Below are positions 21,801-27,708 of a DNA stretch of 64,000 nt, in pieces. This DNA comes from UBA6059 sp040219045 (GTDB lineage Bacteria > Bacteroidota > Bacteroidia > Cytophagales > Cyclobacteriaceae), in assembly GCA_965229505.1 (NCBI GenBank), contig OZ245881.1:372001-436000 (forward strand), in the 5' to 3' direction. The notes under the pieces were generated by a model. The model saw nothing but the letters and a program-made list of their open reading frames with translations. It made no database searches and was not told where the DNA came from. The translations under genes were made by a program, and so were the position numbers. Each line of letters starts with the position of its first letter. Positions within the stretch are counted from its first letter, which is position 1.

Positions 21801-23050
21801 CCCGTGGGTATCCCCGATAAGGTGAACGTTAATTCTGTCCACGCATTCGCAGTGGCTATCGTCTGTACGTTCCCTACCGGTGTGCCTCCCTCTACTTCTA
21901 CCTCAAACAATACATTCGCATTGGCTACCGTAGAGTAAAACTTCGCCGTATACTCTGTCGCCTGGTCATCAAGTACGTCTGCTCCAAACTTGAAGCCTAC
22001 GCCTCCCCACCACTGATTTGCATTCGTGTAGGTGATCTCATATACATTCGCACTCGTATTTAATCCTCCTGAGGATGGATTGCTCACTATCGAACCGCCT
22101 GTCTCAAAATGTCCCGCTGTTACACCATCAAGATTGTCCTCGAATGCAAGTATTGTCTCTTCTGTGCCGCCAGAATTTTCCTCCTGATACACCCGCACAT
22201 AGTCTATGTCCATAGAGGCGGTGGAGAAAGCAGGGTCAATCGCTCCGCCTATGCCGCCCATGGCTAAGTTTAGAAGAAGGTATTGAGGCGAATCAAATGG
22301 CCAATTATTAGCATTTTTAGAACCGTATTTGTCAACAGGATCGTAAGTGTAGTATTCTACATCATCTACCAAAAACTGAATTTCATTTTCATCCCAAATG
22401 ATTGAGTATTCGTGAAAGCCTGTTGTGGAAGTTGAAAGTGCTTTTGCCCCCTTGTTTTCTGTACTACCTGAACTCTGTGTATTATGAATTGCGCTGGTTA
22501 CCTCTTGCTTGTTGGCGAACTGCTCCATGATGTCAATCTCGCCTATCGCAGGCCATGGTGTTGTTCCATATTGATCGTGCCAAAATCCACCTGGTTCACT
22601 AATATCACGACCCAACATCCATATGGCCGGCCAGGTACCCGCCTCAGGTGGTAACTGTGCACGCACATCCACCCTACCATAGGTGAAGGCATACTTGGAA
22701 TTGAGTCTGGCAGAAGTATAGTCCAAATCTCTTCCCTGATCGTCGTAATCTTCTCTTCTGGCTATTATACTCAGATTGCCGTTTCCTACTGCTGAATTTA
22801 AATTAGGGCCTGAAGTCCTGTCAGTATAATGCTGTGCTTCATTATTTGCCCAGCATCCTGGCGCACCGACTATACAGTCAGTTTGAAAATGCCAATTGGT
22901 TGAGGAAGGTGCCGTTCCTGTTTCGAATTCATCCGACCAGACAAGTTTATAATTTGTTGATGTCGGATGTGCGTCACCAACATTAGGTTGTGCTTGAATC
23001 CCAAAGTAGGAAAGACTTAAAAGAAGCAAAATGTAGTAGCGTGCTTTCAT
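6842..23050 (-). CDS. Giant multimodular secreted GH16 laminarinase with T9SS sorting domain
   Basis: The product is about 5402 residues. I chose the ATG at 23050 because it gives a clean signal peptide (MKARYYILLLL...QAQ); the frame stays open upstream to an ATG at 23161. Residues ~25-290 are a GH16 domain with the EIDIME active site (Glu171 nucleophile, Asp173, Glu176 acid/base) and the WPAIWMLG motif, typical of endo-beta-1,3-glucanases. Residues ~294-2358 are six near-identical 344-residue units, each with two CBM-like sandwiches. Then come three CBM-like modules, CBM4/9-like modules, further repeat-type sandwiches and about fifteen cadherin-like sandwiches. An Ig-like and a carboxypeptidase-regulatory-like domain follow. 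The last ~80 residues (ILLYPSTVERELYID...GLHIVMIS...) are a T9SS type A sorting domain, so the protein is exported by T9SS and anchored or released outside. It should hydrolyse laminarin while holding particulate glucan. The divergent regulator upstream probably controls it. Confidence 0.93.
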   Translation of the reverse strand: MKARYYILLLLSLSYFGIQAQPNVGDAHPTSTNYKLVWSDEFETGTAPSSTNWHFQTDCIVGAPGCWANNEAQHYTDRTSGPNLNSAVGNGNLSIIARREDYDDQGRDLDYTSARLNSKYAFTYGRVDVRAQLPPEAGTWPAIWMLGRDISEPGGFWHDQYGTTPWPAIGEIDIMEQFANKQEVTSAIHNTQSSGSTENKGAKALSTSTTGFHEYSIIWDENEIQFLVDDVEYYTYDPVDKYGSKNANNWPFDSPQYLLLNLAMGGIGGAIDPAFSTASMDIDYVRVYQEENSGGTEETILAFEDNLDGVTAGHFETGGSIVSNPSSGGLNTSANVYEITYTNANQWWGGVGFKFGADVLDDQATEYTAKFYSTVANANVLFEVEVEGGTPVGNVQTIATANAWTELTFTLSGIPTGINRILIRPDVGDQSTTKANTGTLYVDDIKCTSCTLGGSTGGGGDTAPTVAATTPTEASGDVISLFSNAYTDRPVDTFSAVWDDSDVADEQIAGDDVKKYTFTNFAGIDFSTNKFDASGMDKFHMDIWTPDAVLDKSFTIKAVDFGGGTAEASNFILTVTHTQNGAIPALATGSWVSIDVDITSFNGNTTRSDLAQLVISSNLSTVYMDNIYFYNTTGGSGGGTEETILAFEDNLDGVTAGHFETGGSIVSNPSSGGLNTSANVYEITYTNANQWWGGVGFKFGADVLDDQATEYTAKFYSTVANANVLFEVEVEGGTPVGNVQTIATANAWTELTFTLSGIPTGINRILIRPDVGDQSTTKANTGTLYVDDIKCTSCTLGGSTGGGGDTAPTVAATTPTEASGDVISLFSNAYTDRPVDTFSAVWDDSDVADEQIAGDDVKKYTFTNFAGIDFSTNKFDASGMDKFHMDIWTPDAVLDKSFTIKAVDFGGGTAEASNFILTVTHTQNGAIPALATGSWVSIDVDITSFNGNTTRSDLAQLVISSNLSTVYMDNIYFYNTTGGSGGGTEETILAFEDNLDGVTAGHFETGGSIVSNPSSGGLNTSANVYEITYTNANQWWGGVGFKFGADVLDDQATEYTAKFYSTVANANVLFEVEVEGGTPVGNVQTIATANAWTELTFTLSGIPTGINRILIRPDVGDQSTTKANTGTLYVDDIKCTSCTLGGSTGGGGDTAPTVAATTPTEASGDVISLFSNAYTDRPVDTFSAVWDDSDVADEQIAGDDVKKYTFTNFAGIDFSTNKFDASGMDKFHMDIWTPDAVLDKSFTIKAVDFGGGTAEASNFILTVTHTQNGAIPALATGSWVSIDVDITSFNGNTTRSDLAQLVISSNLSTVYMDNIYFYNTTGGSGGGTEETILAFEDNLDGVTAGHFETGGSIVSNPSSGGLNTSANVYEITYTNANQWWGGVGFKFGADVLDDQATEYTAKFYSTVANANVLFEVEVEGGTPVGNVQTIATANAWTELTFTLSGIPTGINRILIRPDVGDQSTTKANTGTLYVDDIKCTSCTLGGSTGGGGDTAPTVAATTPTEASGDVISLFSNAYTDRPVDTFSAVWDDSDVADEQIAGDDVKKYTFTNFAGIDFSTNKFDASGMDKFHMDIWTPDAVLDKSFTIKAVDFGGGTAEASNFILTVTHTQNGAIPALATGSWVSIDVDITSFNGNTTRSDLAQLVISSNLSTVYMDNIYFYNTTGGSGGGTEETILAFEDNLDGVTAGHFETGGSIVSNPSSGGLNTSANVYEITYTNANQWWGGVGFKFGADVLDDQATEYTAKFYSTVANANVLFEVEVEGGTPVGNVQTIATANAWTELTFTLSGIPTGINRILIRPDVGDQSTTKANTGTLYVDDIKCTSCTLGGSTGGGGDTAPTVAATTPTEASGDVISLFSNAYTDRPVDTFSAVWDDSDVADEQIAGDDVKKYTFTNFAGIDFSTNKFDASGMDKFHMDIWTPDAVLDKSFTIKAVDFGGGTAEASNFILTVTHTQNGAIPALATGSWVSIDVDITSFNGNTTRSDLAQLVISSNLSTVYMDNIYFYNTTGGSGGGTEETILAFEDNLDGVTAGHFETGGSIVSNPSSGGLNTSANVYEITYTNANQWWGGVGFKFGADVLDDQATEYTAKFYSTVANANVLFEVEVEGGTPVGNVQTIATANAWTELTFTLSGIPTGINRILIRPDVGDQSTTKANTGTLYVDDIKCTSCTLGGSTGGGGDTAPTVAATTPTEASGDVISLFSNAYTDRPVDTFSAVWDDSDVADEQIAGDDVKKYTFTNFAGIDFSTNKFDASGMDKFHMDIWTPDAVLDKSFTIKAVDFGGGTAEASNFILTVTHTQNGAIPALATGSWVSIDVDITSFNGTTTRSDLAQLVISSNLSTVYMDNIYFYNTTGGSGGGTNTLTLPIDFESGISDADFGNFDGGVATIADNPSATGINQSSKVAKMVKGPGGEVYGGSSILFDDPIDFSTKKLFKMKVYVPKADVKVLFKLEDSSNPQTIFDEVELTTTTINTWEELSFNFADINTSQNYDKLVWIFELGTTGQGGNDFTYYFDDISLEEGEPSNLPDLPVTFESDVFDYNLTEFEGSPSIVIDNNLGGTNTSTKIVQTTKNQGAATFAGTILPLANPIDFSSGSKIQMKVYSPKTMTIRMQLENSANSAIKQSVDVTTTQVNQWETLDFDFSNLVTTQELSKVVLFFDFEVAGDGSVYYWDDLTLTGDPIVPPAFPVDFESTAFTYNFLDFEGQGSAVVTNPDPTGVNTSATVVQTNKGVGAATFAGTIIGFNAPIDFTEGKVISLKTWSPKVGATINLKLENRDNAAIGAEVAAVTTVVNQWEELTFDFTGLIEDKSLSKAIVFFDFNEPGGASETTYFWDELQIRPIPNEENATLSNIFVDGVPIAVFDPEVLEYRVVLPDGTTTVPTITAEKDFAGANAVITEANDLLGKTTIAVTSQDGNTTLTYEVGFTILTSTNNLIVNGDFEATGSWTGNAFNIQADGGNQFNFADVATAGDAFAVNLSQALTIEQYKTYILSFDASTGAGTSRKMVAGIGLNVDPFTNNTRQVTLTDQTQTFTLILSANNFGGATSRVLFDMGADVGVVVIDNVSLIERVIPPVLPTEGPAAPTYLAEEVVSVFSDSYTDVTNVGFNDQGAASFERIDLNGNEVLKYARTEVEGGTFSIIELGGANQVNMLSSDVSNLRFDMWFPNEVTSGSSFIFKVVDIGSPISEAFIRINDSFSPAMTQGGWITFDFSIADLTGFGMDGFSNIQQFVLDVRDAPEVYIDNLIFYNAEVNPFNDASLSDLTVGGTTVEGFSPLVTNYTVELPFGSQTPDVLATTTNANANAVVSPAAQLPGATTVLVTAEDGQTTSNYTVDFILVDPPTSAPTVPTEDAAGVFSVFSDSYDDVPKIGFNEIGGSEFEIVNLGGNSVLRYAIGANNFNIIDMGTDNRIDLTSKGITNFKFDVWFSKTLTAESSFLFKINDGTTTNEAIVTLNATSDPAITQGQWLTYDFTLPELGLSGNTNVQQIVIDVLNVGEAYFDNMYFYNSGQDVSNLLTNGDFEQGQTGWRTSYEGGPEIQQSEGNSYFFANIETANPSQPFAANLDQVLNLTEGQSYLLSFDASSGVGQSRSLEVGIGQNFGSFVSSIVEVTLPSPGANGELSSFAVVLTANFSVGASNRVFFNLAGDAGVVIIDNVRLELASPGVFPVVFDNNQAYTFGEFGGAPSEVVANPSIGGLNTSGKVGQTLKANGGTNTAGTVITLNQAIDFSQGKVISMKSYAPKSGMTVKMRLENATNDQIGFEVDAINTAIDEWEVLEFDFSAVTTESLSKIILFFDFNQPADGSVYYWDDITYASDADATLSDLRVDDATIDGFVPTNTDYTIELPFGTTEVPVVTSTTNDPGATAVVTAATALPGTTSIVVTSEDLSVSETYTVAFTVATAANDATLSDLQVDGTTLVDFSSTKYTYSVTIPYSTAAVPAVTFTTSDQNATTSVVSPDPWPAPTANVDRNVVITVTAQDGQTAQDYTVAFTLAPAGTDATLSDLLADGTSIVDFDSDVTEYTIILPSGSTISDIPVITATATDPNSIVVVTATTDLVQPTTIQVTAEDGSTETYSVTFTVAGEAQDASLSDLTINGTTVVDFSSVTLEYNVEVPFSTTVVPTVNATPSIVGAEVLITPATALPGTTNVAVTSTDETVTQTYKINFTKAATASTDATLADLTVSGTTVTGFSATTLSYTVTQAAGSTAVPVIVATPSDTTATVVVEASTQLPSATTIIVTAEDGATINTYTVFFPVAGDNSLLTNGNYESGTLGWTTNFGTQLPEIRFEGGNRYFFANVETAAPSQPFVVQLRQAVNLTAGQGYVLSFDASSGAGQTRSIIVGMGQSSGSFISETVTVDLPAAGANGSLTSFKVLLPGNGAIGAGSQVFFNLAGDAGVVIIDNVVLEPAKPITFPVNFEAADVDYKFAEFNGSPSVLADNPSRSGINTSLKVAKTSKSGSAGAGTVLTLSQPIDLSTNRIIGLKTYSPKAGARITMKLENATSSSIVVEADTVTTVANAWEQLSFNFNGQITNQSLSKVVLIFDDGVPGSATSIYHWDDLNYVLDNAYLSDLTIDGTTLEAFDTLTLDYEVVLPSSATVFPAVTAISIDPNADIDIAPATIPATGVASAADSTTTITVTAANGIAERVYTVKFSKAASESDASLSAIAINETPLADFSSTKLTYEVLLAPGTVEVPAILPTPTNSAATFVVTNATQLPGTATIVVTSTNGNVTSTYTLNMRAIGADATLSDLKVGAETVDGFSADVPDYEVVLPFGSTFADIPAVTVTPTDTRATVVITPATALPGSTVVTVTAEDGVTISTYNVAFKAVEPDAVATLSEIRFNNQVIENFDPEVVEYAVELPIGTTAIPVLTATATNPDAALVINQPTSPTGTATIEVTATDGTTQLSYTVVFTVAIPSTDANLAELSVDGDPIAGFTQNTLSYTVQLSEGTTTVPTVEAIAANEFAVVEITNAASLNGSAQVKVTAQDGETTKLYTVDFQLTTNKKPIVAARILDQTIKVSQTIVIDLSNNFVDPENGELTYTFNNLNDDFLTASLVEDKLQLTGLAVGASIVEVTAIDNINGKATTSFDVEVVGSDETLDFDVAGKAIADGVPFTQGRAILFEKDNRSNSYSSTLTATGGFAFSFVPEGDYYLYVTSTSAEYTTTLYGDVSTVVDEDAEPRTLQVNSSITGLTINMVDKPTPAIAFLSQEAGGTLNFNTRSVTGTGSRILEGNSTEGDALGGVIAILRTLQGEYIDAVTDENGYVRFIGLPTGTYNLTVEVPGLGRVTSEIELVEGKQSYYTALIDEDSIAISIATGIDDELLKGILLYPSTVERELYIDLPALRFDQFELRITSMSGRQIIPNYELEGSRIMIQVDQLSVGLHIVMISTERGTWSGKFIKQ
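15984..22171 (-). repeat. Six tandem 1032-bp repeats inside the GH16 gene
   Basis: Units begin (low coordinate) at 15984, 17016, 18048, 19080, 20112 and 21144. Each is 1032 bp, or exactly 344 codons, so the frame is kept. By eye the units look identical. The exception is the unit nearest the C-terminus, which has one substitution (AAT to ACT on the coding strand, Asn to Thr, near 16080) and a diverged outer junction. Each unit has module A (~150 residues, ending in a CTSC motif and a Gly-rich linker) and module B (~180 residues, ending in a GGSGGG linker). Near-identity including silent sites points to very recent amplification or ongoing homogenisation. Confidence 0.97.
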
Positions 23051-23412
23051 AGAACGAGTGTTATGATTATTAATCCCCTTAACTCGTTGCTTCTGCTTTT
23101 TAATCTTTCGTAAAAAGCTGTTCGATTTCATTATTAAAATCATATCTGCAATCGTGTTCATGGGCGTAATTTTTCAATTAATGCAACCCTAACTTATCTC
23201 ACATGTTCACGATAGTCATACTATTACACTACATCAACATTTTCAATCTTCGAAAAAACAACTACATCAATACTACATCATTCATTCTCCTAAAGTGCAT
23301 TTAGAGGTAATAGAGGCATATTATTGATTTCATCAATTTCATCATTAAACAAATTTGCCATTTCAAGCTTCTAATTATTGTAATTTGATACTAGCTAACA
23401 GAGTATAACCAA
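23051..23412. promoter_or_regulatory. Divergent control region between the GH16 operon and its putative regulator
   Basis: This 362-bp AT-rich region separates divergent genes. Its left part is also open in the GH16 frame up to 23161. It contains three direct copies of ACTACATCA at 23228, 23261 and 23272, so start-to-start distances are 33 and 11 bp, close to whole turns of the helix. On the regulator side, TTTG at 23354-23357 and TAATTTG at 23381-23387 resemble a weak Bacteroidota -33/-7 promoter pair. The repeats are good candidates for regulator binding sites; this is inferred from position and phasing. Confidence 0.45.
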
Positions 23413-26349
23413 ATGCGCTCAACGTCGAGAGGAACGATAATCCTAATCTTTTTACTGAGTTGCCTAGTCATAGAGGTACTGGGACGGCCGTACTACGGGC
23501 TTCCGTTTGTTAGGAATTTCAGCTCTGAAGATTATGGTGCCGGGATTCAGAATTACGCCATTACTCAAGATGCGAGAGGCATACTCTATGTGGGTAACAA
23601 TTTGGGTCTCCTTGAATATGATGGTTCTCGCTGGAAAAAATATCCGGTATCAAACAGTACCAAGGTAAGATCAGTGGTAGTGGATGCCAGAGGTCGAATC
23701 TTTGTGGGTGCACAAAACGAATTCGGTTATTTCTTTCCATCCGAAGGCGGTGAGTTGATCTATACCAGCCTAATCGATCAATTAAAGACGGAAGATCGCA
23801 ATTTTGGAGAGGTATGGAAGATTTTCAACACAAGCGGGGGAATATACTTTCTTACATTTTCTGCCGTCTACAAATACCAAAATGATCAGCTAAGTACCAT
23901 AGCCAGCAATATGCCAATTGGTGAGAGTTTCTTCAACAATCAGAAAATCTGGTTCCAAAAATGGGAAGAGGGTCTCATGGAGGTAGAAAATGATGAGATC
24001 AAACTTGTTAGCGACAATACCTTTTTTGATCAGGTCATTGTCGCTGATATCATTCCCTATGCAGAAAATACAACCATGATCTGCACCGTTGAAAATGGCA
24101 TCTACTTGTACAATGACAATGATTTGACGCTTTGGGAATCGCCTTACCAGGAAAATCTCATGGCGGCCAAAATAAGTACGGCGGTAAGGCTAAGAAACGG
24201 ATCCATTGCGATAGGTACGGAGACCGATGGAGTATATATCCTCGACAGTAACGGTCAGTTCATTGACCATATCACCAAGGGAAATGGCTTGAATAACCGA
24301 TCGGTACTCAGCCTGTATCAGGATAATGCCAACAATCTCTGGGCTGGATTATATAACGGTATCACCTACCTCAAATACAGTAATCCTTTTACCTCTATCG
24401 ACGAACGGGTAGGCCTACCCGGCACTGGCTATGCTTCTGTATTGTTTAATGACCAACTCCTTGTCGGCACAAATAATGGCCTTTTTTCGTACGAAGGGTT
24501 GCAAGGTCCGTACATGACTAGCAGAAGCTATATCTCACCTATTGAGGGTACGAAAGGCAAAGTCTACTCATTGCAAGTCATAGATGGGAGGCTCTTTATG
24601 GGCCATCACAACGGCGCATATGTGCTTGAACCCGGGTCTGGAATCAGGAGACTGTCGGATGCGCATATCATAGGCTGGTGGAAATTTCAAGAACTGCGCA
24701 ATCATCCAGATGTACTTATTGGGGGTACTTATGACGGCCTTTTTCTTATCAAGAAGATCAACGGTGAGTGGACGTTTGTTTCAAAGATTGCAGGGCTCAA
24801 TGAATCCTCACGCGTCATGGAAGAGGACGCTGAGGGTAACCTTTGGATGAGTCATGGCTATAAGGGTGTCTATAAGATCAAGTTCAATTCTGCACTGGAC
24901 AGCATCACCCATCTCACATTCTATGATAGTGACGATGGATTTCCTTCAAACATTCTGATCAATGTTTTTAACATTAACAATCGCCTCATTTTCAGCAGTG
25001 AGAACGGTGTGTACAGTTTTAATGAGGCATCCAAGCGATTCGAGCTTGACGATGAGTTTACAGCTCTACTGGGTGATGAAATCCAGATTCGGGAAATGAC
25101 CGAAGATAGTAACGGTAATATCTATTTTATCGGGGATCTCTATTCCGGTAGGCTTACCAGAACAAATACGGGATCGTATGAGCTCGACAATACCCTGTTT
25201 AGCAATGTCGAACGGAACTTTAACGACGACCTGGAGAATATTTCGATCATAGACCTTCAAAATATATTGATAGGAGGTAAAGAAGGATTCATTCACTATA
25301 ATCCGACCACAACGGTGGCCCCACCGGAAGACCTTACACTATTGCTCAGATCTGTAAAGATGACTTCTGCATCAGACTCGACTTTATTCAGTGGCAGCTA
25401 TGTGCATAATGGCCAAATAGCAATTGATCAGCCTGCCCATCTGATACCGAAGCTGGATTTCAATAATAATTCGCTTCTGTTTTCTTTCACCACTACTGAC
25501 TTTGATAGTGAGAAGCCAACGGAGTACAGATACATGATGGAGGGCTTGGATAAAGACTGGACCGAATGGACTAATCTAAATGAAAGGGGCTATACCAATC
25601 TTTACGAAGGTAAGTACACTTTGAAAATACAGGCGAGAAATCAACATGGCTTGATGAGCAACGAGTTGAGCTACTCGCTAATAGTAAAACCACCCTACTA
25701 CCGTAGTACCATTGCCTATGCTATTTATTTCCTCTTATTTGCGTTAGGTATTACTGTCTTGATCATGTCACTCCGGCGGAAGTATCACAACGACAAACGC
25801 AGGGCCGTGCTTCAGGAGAAGTCAAAACTGGTACGAAAAGAAAATGAATTTAGTGCCCAGGCCAAGAAAAGTGAGGAAGAAATCACCACATTGAAGAACG
25901 AGAAGCTAACGGCTGAAATTAACTATAAAAACAAGGAACTCGCTAACTCAGCAATGCACCTTATCAGCAAAAATGAATTCATCTCTAAGGTCAAAAATCA
26001 ACTCAATACGATAGCAAATACTAGCAGTACTGCAACGAGCAAAGAACTTCAGAAAATCGCTAAGGACATTGAACGAAACATTGCCTCCGATGATGACTGG
26101 GATCAGTTTCAGATTCATTTCGACCAGGTTCATGGTGACTTTTCGAGAAGGCTCAAGACTGCTTACCCACATTTGACCAATCAGGATATGAAGCTTTGCG
26201 CCTTTCTCAAGTTGAACATGTCCACTAAAGAAATAGCCAATCTGCTCAACATTACTGTGAGAGGAGTCGAACTGAGCCGTTACCGATTGAGAAAGAAGCT
26301 CGAGCTAGAACGGTCAGTGAATCTCACTGACTTTATCCTGGGCTTCTAA
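23413..26349 (+). CDS. Membrane-spanning propeller/Y_Y_Y sensor with C-terminal LuxR-type HTH
   Basis: The product has 978 residues. An N-terminal signal/anchor (~7-24) precedes a long periplasmic part built of two-component-regulator-type propeller blades (repeats like ARGILYVGNNLGLLEYDG). A Y_Y_Y domain follows at ~690-755 (EYRYMMEGLDKDWTEW...), then one membrane helix at ~765-790 and a Lys/Glu-rich coiled coil at ~795-860. The last ~60 residues form a LuxR/GerE-like HTH (MSTKEIANLLNITVRGVELSRYRLRKKL). There is no histidine kinase or receiver domain, so ligand sensing outside and DNA binding inside sit in one chain. Proteins of this build commonly control polysaccharide loci in Bacteroidota. 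Its divergent position beside the GH16 operon suggests it senses beta-glucan oligosaccharides and activates that operon (inferred). Confidence 0.88.
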   Translation: MRSTSRGTIILIFLLSCLVIEVLGRPYYGLPFVRNFSSEDYGAGIQNYAITQDARGILYVGNNLGLLEYDGSRWKKYPVSNSTKVRSVVVDARGRIFVGAQNEFGYFFPSEGGELIYTSLIDQLKTEDRNFGEVWKIFNTSGGIYFLTFSAVYKYQNDQLSTIASNMPIGESFFNNQKIWFQKWEEGLMEVENDEIKLVSDNTFFDQVIVADIIPYAENTTMICTVENGIYLYNDNDLTLWESPYQENLMAAKISTAVRLRNGSIAIGTETDGVYILDSNGQFIDHITKGNGLNNRSVLSLYQDNANNLWAGLYNGITYLKYSNPFTSIDERVGLPGTGYASVLFNDQLLVGTNNGLFSYEGLQGPYMTSRSYISPIEGTKGKVYSLQVIDGRLFMGHHNGAYVLEPGSGIRRLSDAHIIGWWKFQELRNHPDVLIGGTYDGLFLIKKINGEWTFVSKIAGLNESSRVMEEDAEGNLWMSHGYKGVYKIKFNSALDSITHLTFYDSDDGFPSNILINVFNINNRLIFSSENGVYSFNEASKRFELDDEFTALLGDEIQIREMTEDSNGNIYFIGDLYSGRLTRTNTGSYELDNTLFSNVERNFNDDLENISIIDLQNILIGGKEGFIHYNPTTTVAPPEDLTLLLRSVKMTSASDSTLFSGSYVHNGQIAIDQPAHLIPKLDFNNNSLLFSFTTTDFDSEKPTEYRYMMEGLDKDWTEWTNLNERGYTNLYEGKYTLKIQARNQHGLMSNELSYSLIVKPPYYRSTIAYAIYFLLFALGITVLIMSLRRKYHNDKRRAVLQEKSKLVRKENEFSAQAKKSEEEITTLKNEKLTAEINYKNKELANSAMHLISKNEFISKVKNQLNTIANTSSTATSKELQKIAKDIERNIASDDDWDQFQIHFDQVHGDFSRRLKTAYPHLTNQDMKLCAFLKLNMSTKEIANLLNITVRGVELSRYRLRKKLELERSVNLTDFILGF

Positions 26350-26459
26350 CCCTGCTTCTTGCTGGTCGTACGTATGCACAATTTGCTAATAAAGCAACCA
26401 CCTTCAGTCTGAACTCTTCATTTCTTGTGAGTTGGTATCCCTAAACCGAATTCGATGGG

Positions 26460-27707
26460 CTAAGGAGCAGCCACCGCCTGCATGAGTATCCCGCAGAGCC
26501 ATGCCCCATAGGTACCAACCGCATACCCCAGCACCGCAAGTAGTACACCCACTGGTGCCAAAGCCGGATGAAATGCAGCCGCTACGATTGGTGCGGATGC
26601 TGCTCCACCAACATTGGCCTGGCTACCCACTGCCACGAAGAAATAGGGTGCCTTTATAATCTTAGCTACCACAAAAAGGAAAATCACATGGAGCGATATC
26701 CATAGGATACCTAACAGAAACAAACCCGGATTTTCAAAAATAGCCATCAAGTCCATCTGCATACCGATAGTAGCAACAAGTATGTAAATGAATAGCCCAC
26801 CTATCTTGGATGCACCAGCACCTTCAAGATGACGCAGCTTGGTGAAAGATAGTACCACACCCATAGTAGTAGCTATGACCACCAACCAAAAGAAACTGGA
26901 AGTCAAACTGTACTTTTCCAACTCAGGGTAATTTTCTGCTAAGAATGGCGCAATCTGATCAGCCAGCAGATGCGATAGGCCAGTCACTCCAAAACCTACA
27001 GCCAATATTAGGACGATATCAGAAAGACTGGGAATCTTCATGATACTTGCCTGATAAGCTTCCACTTTATTCTTCAACTCTTCAATCGCAGAGCTATCTG
27101 CCTTCAGGAATTTATCAATTTTAGCGGCACGGCCCACGCCTATCAAGAGCACGGCCAGCCAAGAGTTGCCTATCAGGATATCCACCGTGACCATCTTGGA
27201 GAAGAGCTCTCCATCCACCTGAAAGACTTCTTTCATAGCAGCCTGATTAGCTCCGCCTCCGATCCAGCTACCCGCAATGGTCGTCATGCCGCGCCATACT
27301 TCATTGGGTGGCTCACCTCCCACTATAGATGGTGCGACGACCATCAATATGATCAGCGCCAATGGCCCTCCCAGCACAATACCCATGGTACCAGCAAAGA
27401 ACATGGCAAGCGCCTTACTTCCTAATTTTACGATCTCCCTCAGGTCTACACTGACCGTGAGCAGCACTAAGGCTGCTGGCAACAAATAGCGCGACGCAAC
27501 GAAATAGAGCCGGGAAGTCTCCCCCGAAATGATGCCTGAGGAATTGAAAATCGACGGCAGGAAATAGCAAACCAGCACCGTAGGCACAATGGCGTAAAAC
27601 TTTTTCCAAAATGGATTGTCACTGCTCGAGGTGTAAAAAACAAACCCCAGCAGGGTCATCAATAGTCCGAAAACAACTGCGTCGTTGGTAATAATTGGTT
27701 CTTGCAT
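26460..27707 (-). CDS. DUF819 family integral membrane protein
   Basis: The product has 415 residues and many hydrophobic helices. Glycine-rich segments such as GSWIGGGANQAAMKE and SQANVGGAASAPIVAAAF are typical of the DUF819 (YjcL-like) family. The family looks like a transporter or ion-coupled carrier, but its substrate is not known. The start at 27707 (ATG) was chosen over the TTG at 27716, which would overlap the upstream gene. With the ATG, only one base separates it from the stop of the Nudix gene, so the two are very likely co-transcribed. Confidence 0.85.
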   Translation of the reverse strand: MQEPIITNDAVVFGLLMTLLGFVFYTSSSDNPFWKKFYAIVPTVLVCYFLPSIFNSSGIISGETSRLYFVASRYLLPAALVLLTVSVDLREIVKLGSKALAMFFAGTMGIVLGGPLALIILMVVAPSIVGGEPPNEVWRGMTTIAGSWIGGGANQAAMKEVFQVDGELFSKMVTVDILIGNSWLAVLLIGVGRAAKIDKFLKADSSAIEELKNKVEAYQASIMKIPSLSDIVLILAVGFGVTGLSHLLADQIAPFLAENYPELEKYSLTSSFFWLVVIATTMGVVLSFTKLRHLEGAGASKIGGLFIYILVATIGMQMDLMAIFENPGLFLLGILWISLHVIFLFVVAKIIKAPYFFVAVGSQANVGGAASAPIVAAAFHPALAPVGVLLAVLGYAVGTYGAWLCGILMQAVAAP

Positions 27708-27708
27708 A

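Noticed and set aside
15984..22171. Tandem repeats considered as a possible CRISPR-like or satellite array
   Set aside because: Unit size (1032 bp), exact codon multiple and continuous protein sequence with domain structure show it is coding repeat expansion. There are no short repeats with unique spacers.
23051..23161. N-terminal extension of the GH16 protein from the ATG at 23161
   Set aside because: The 37 extra residues are basic and polar and would bury the signal peptide. The internal ATG at 23050 gives a standard export signal.
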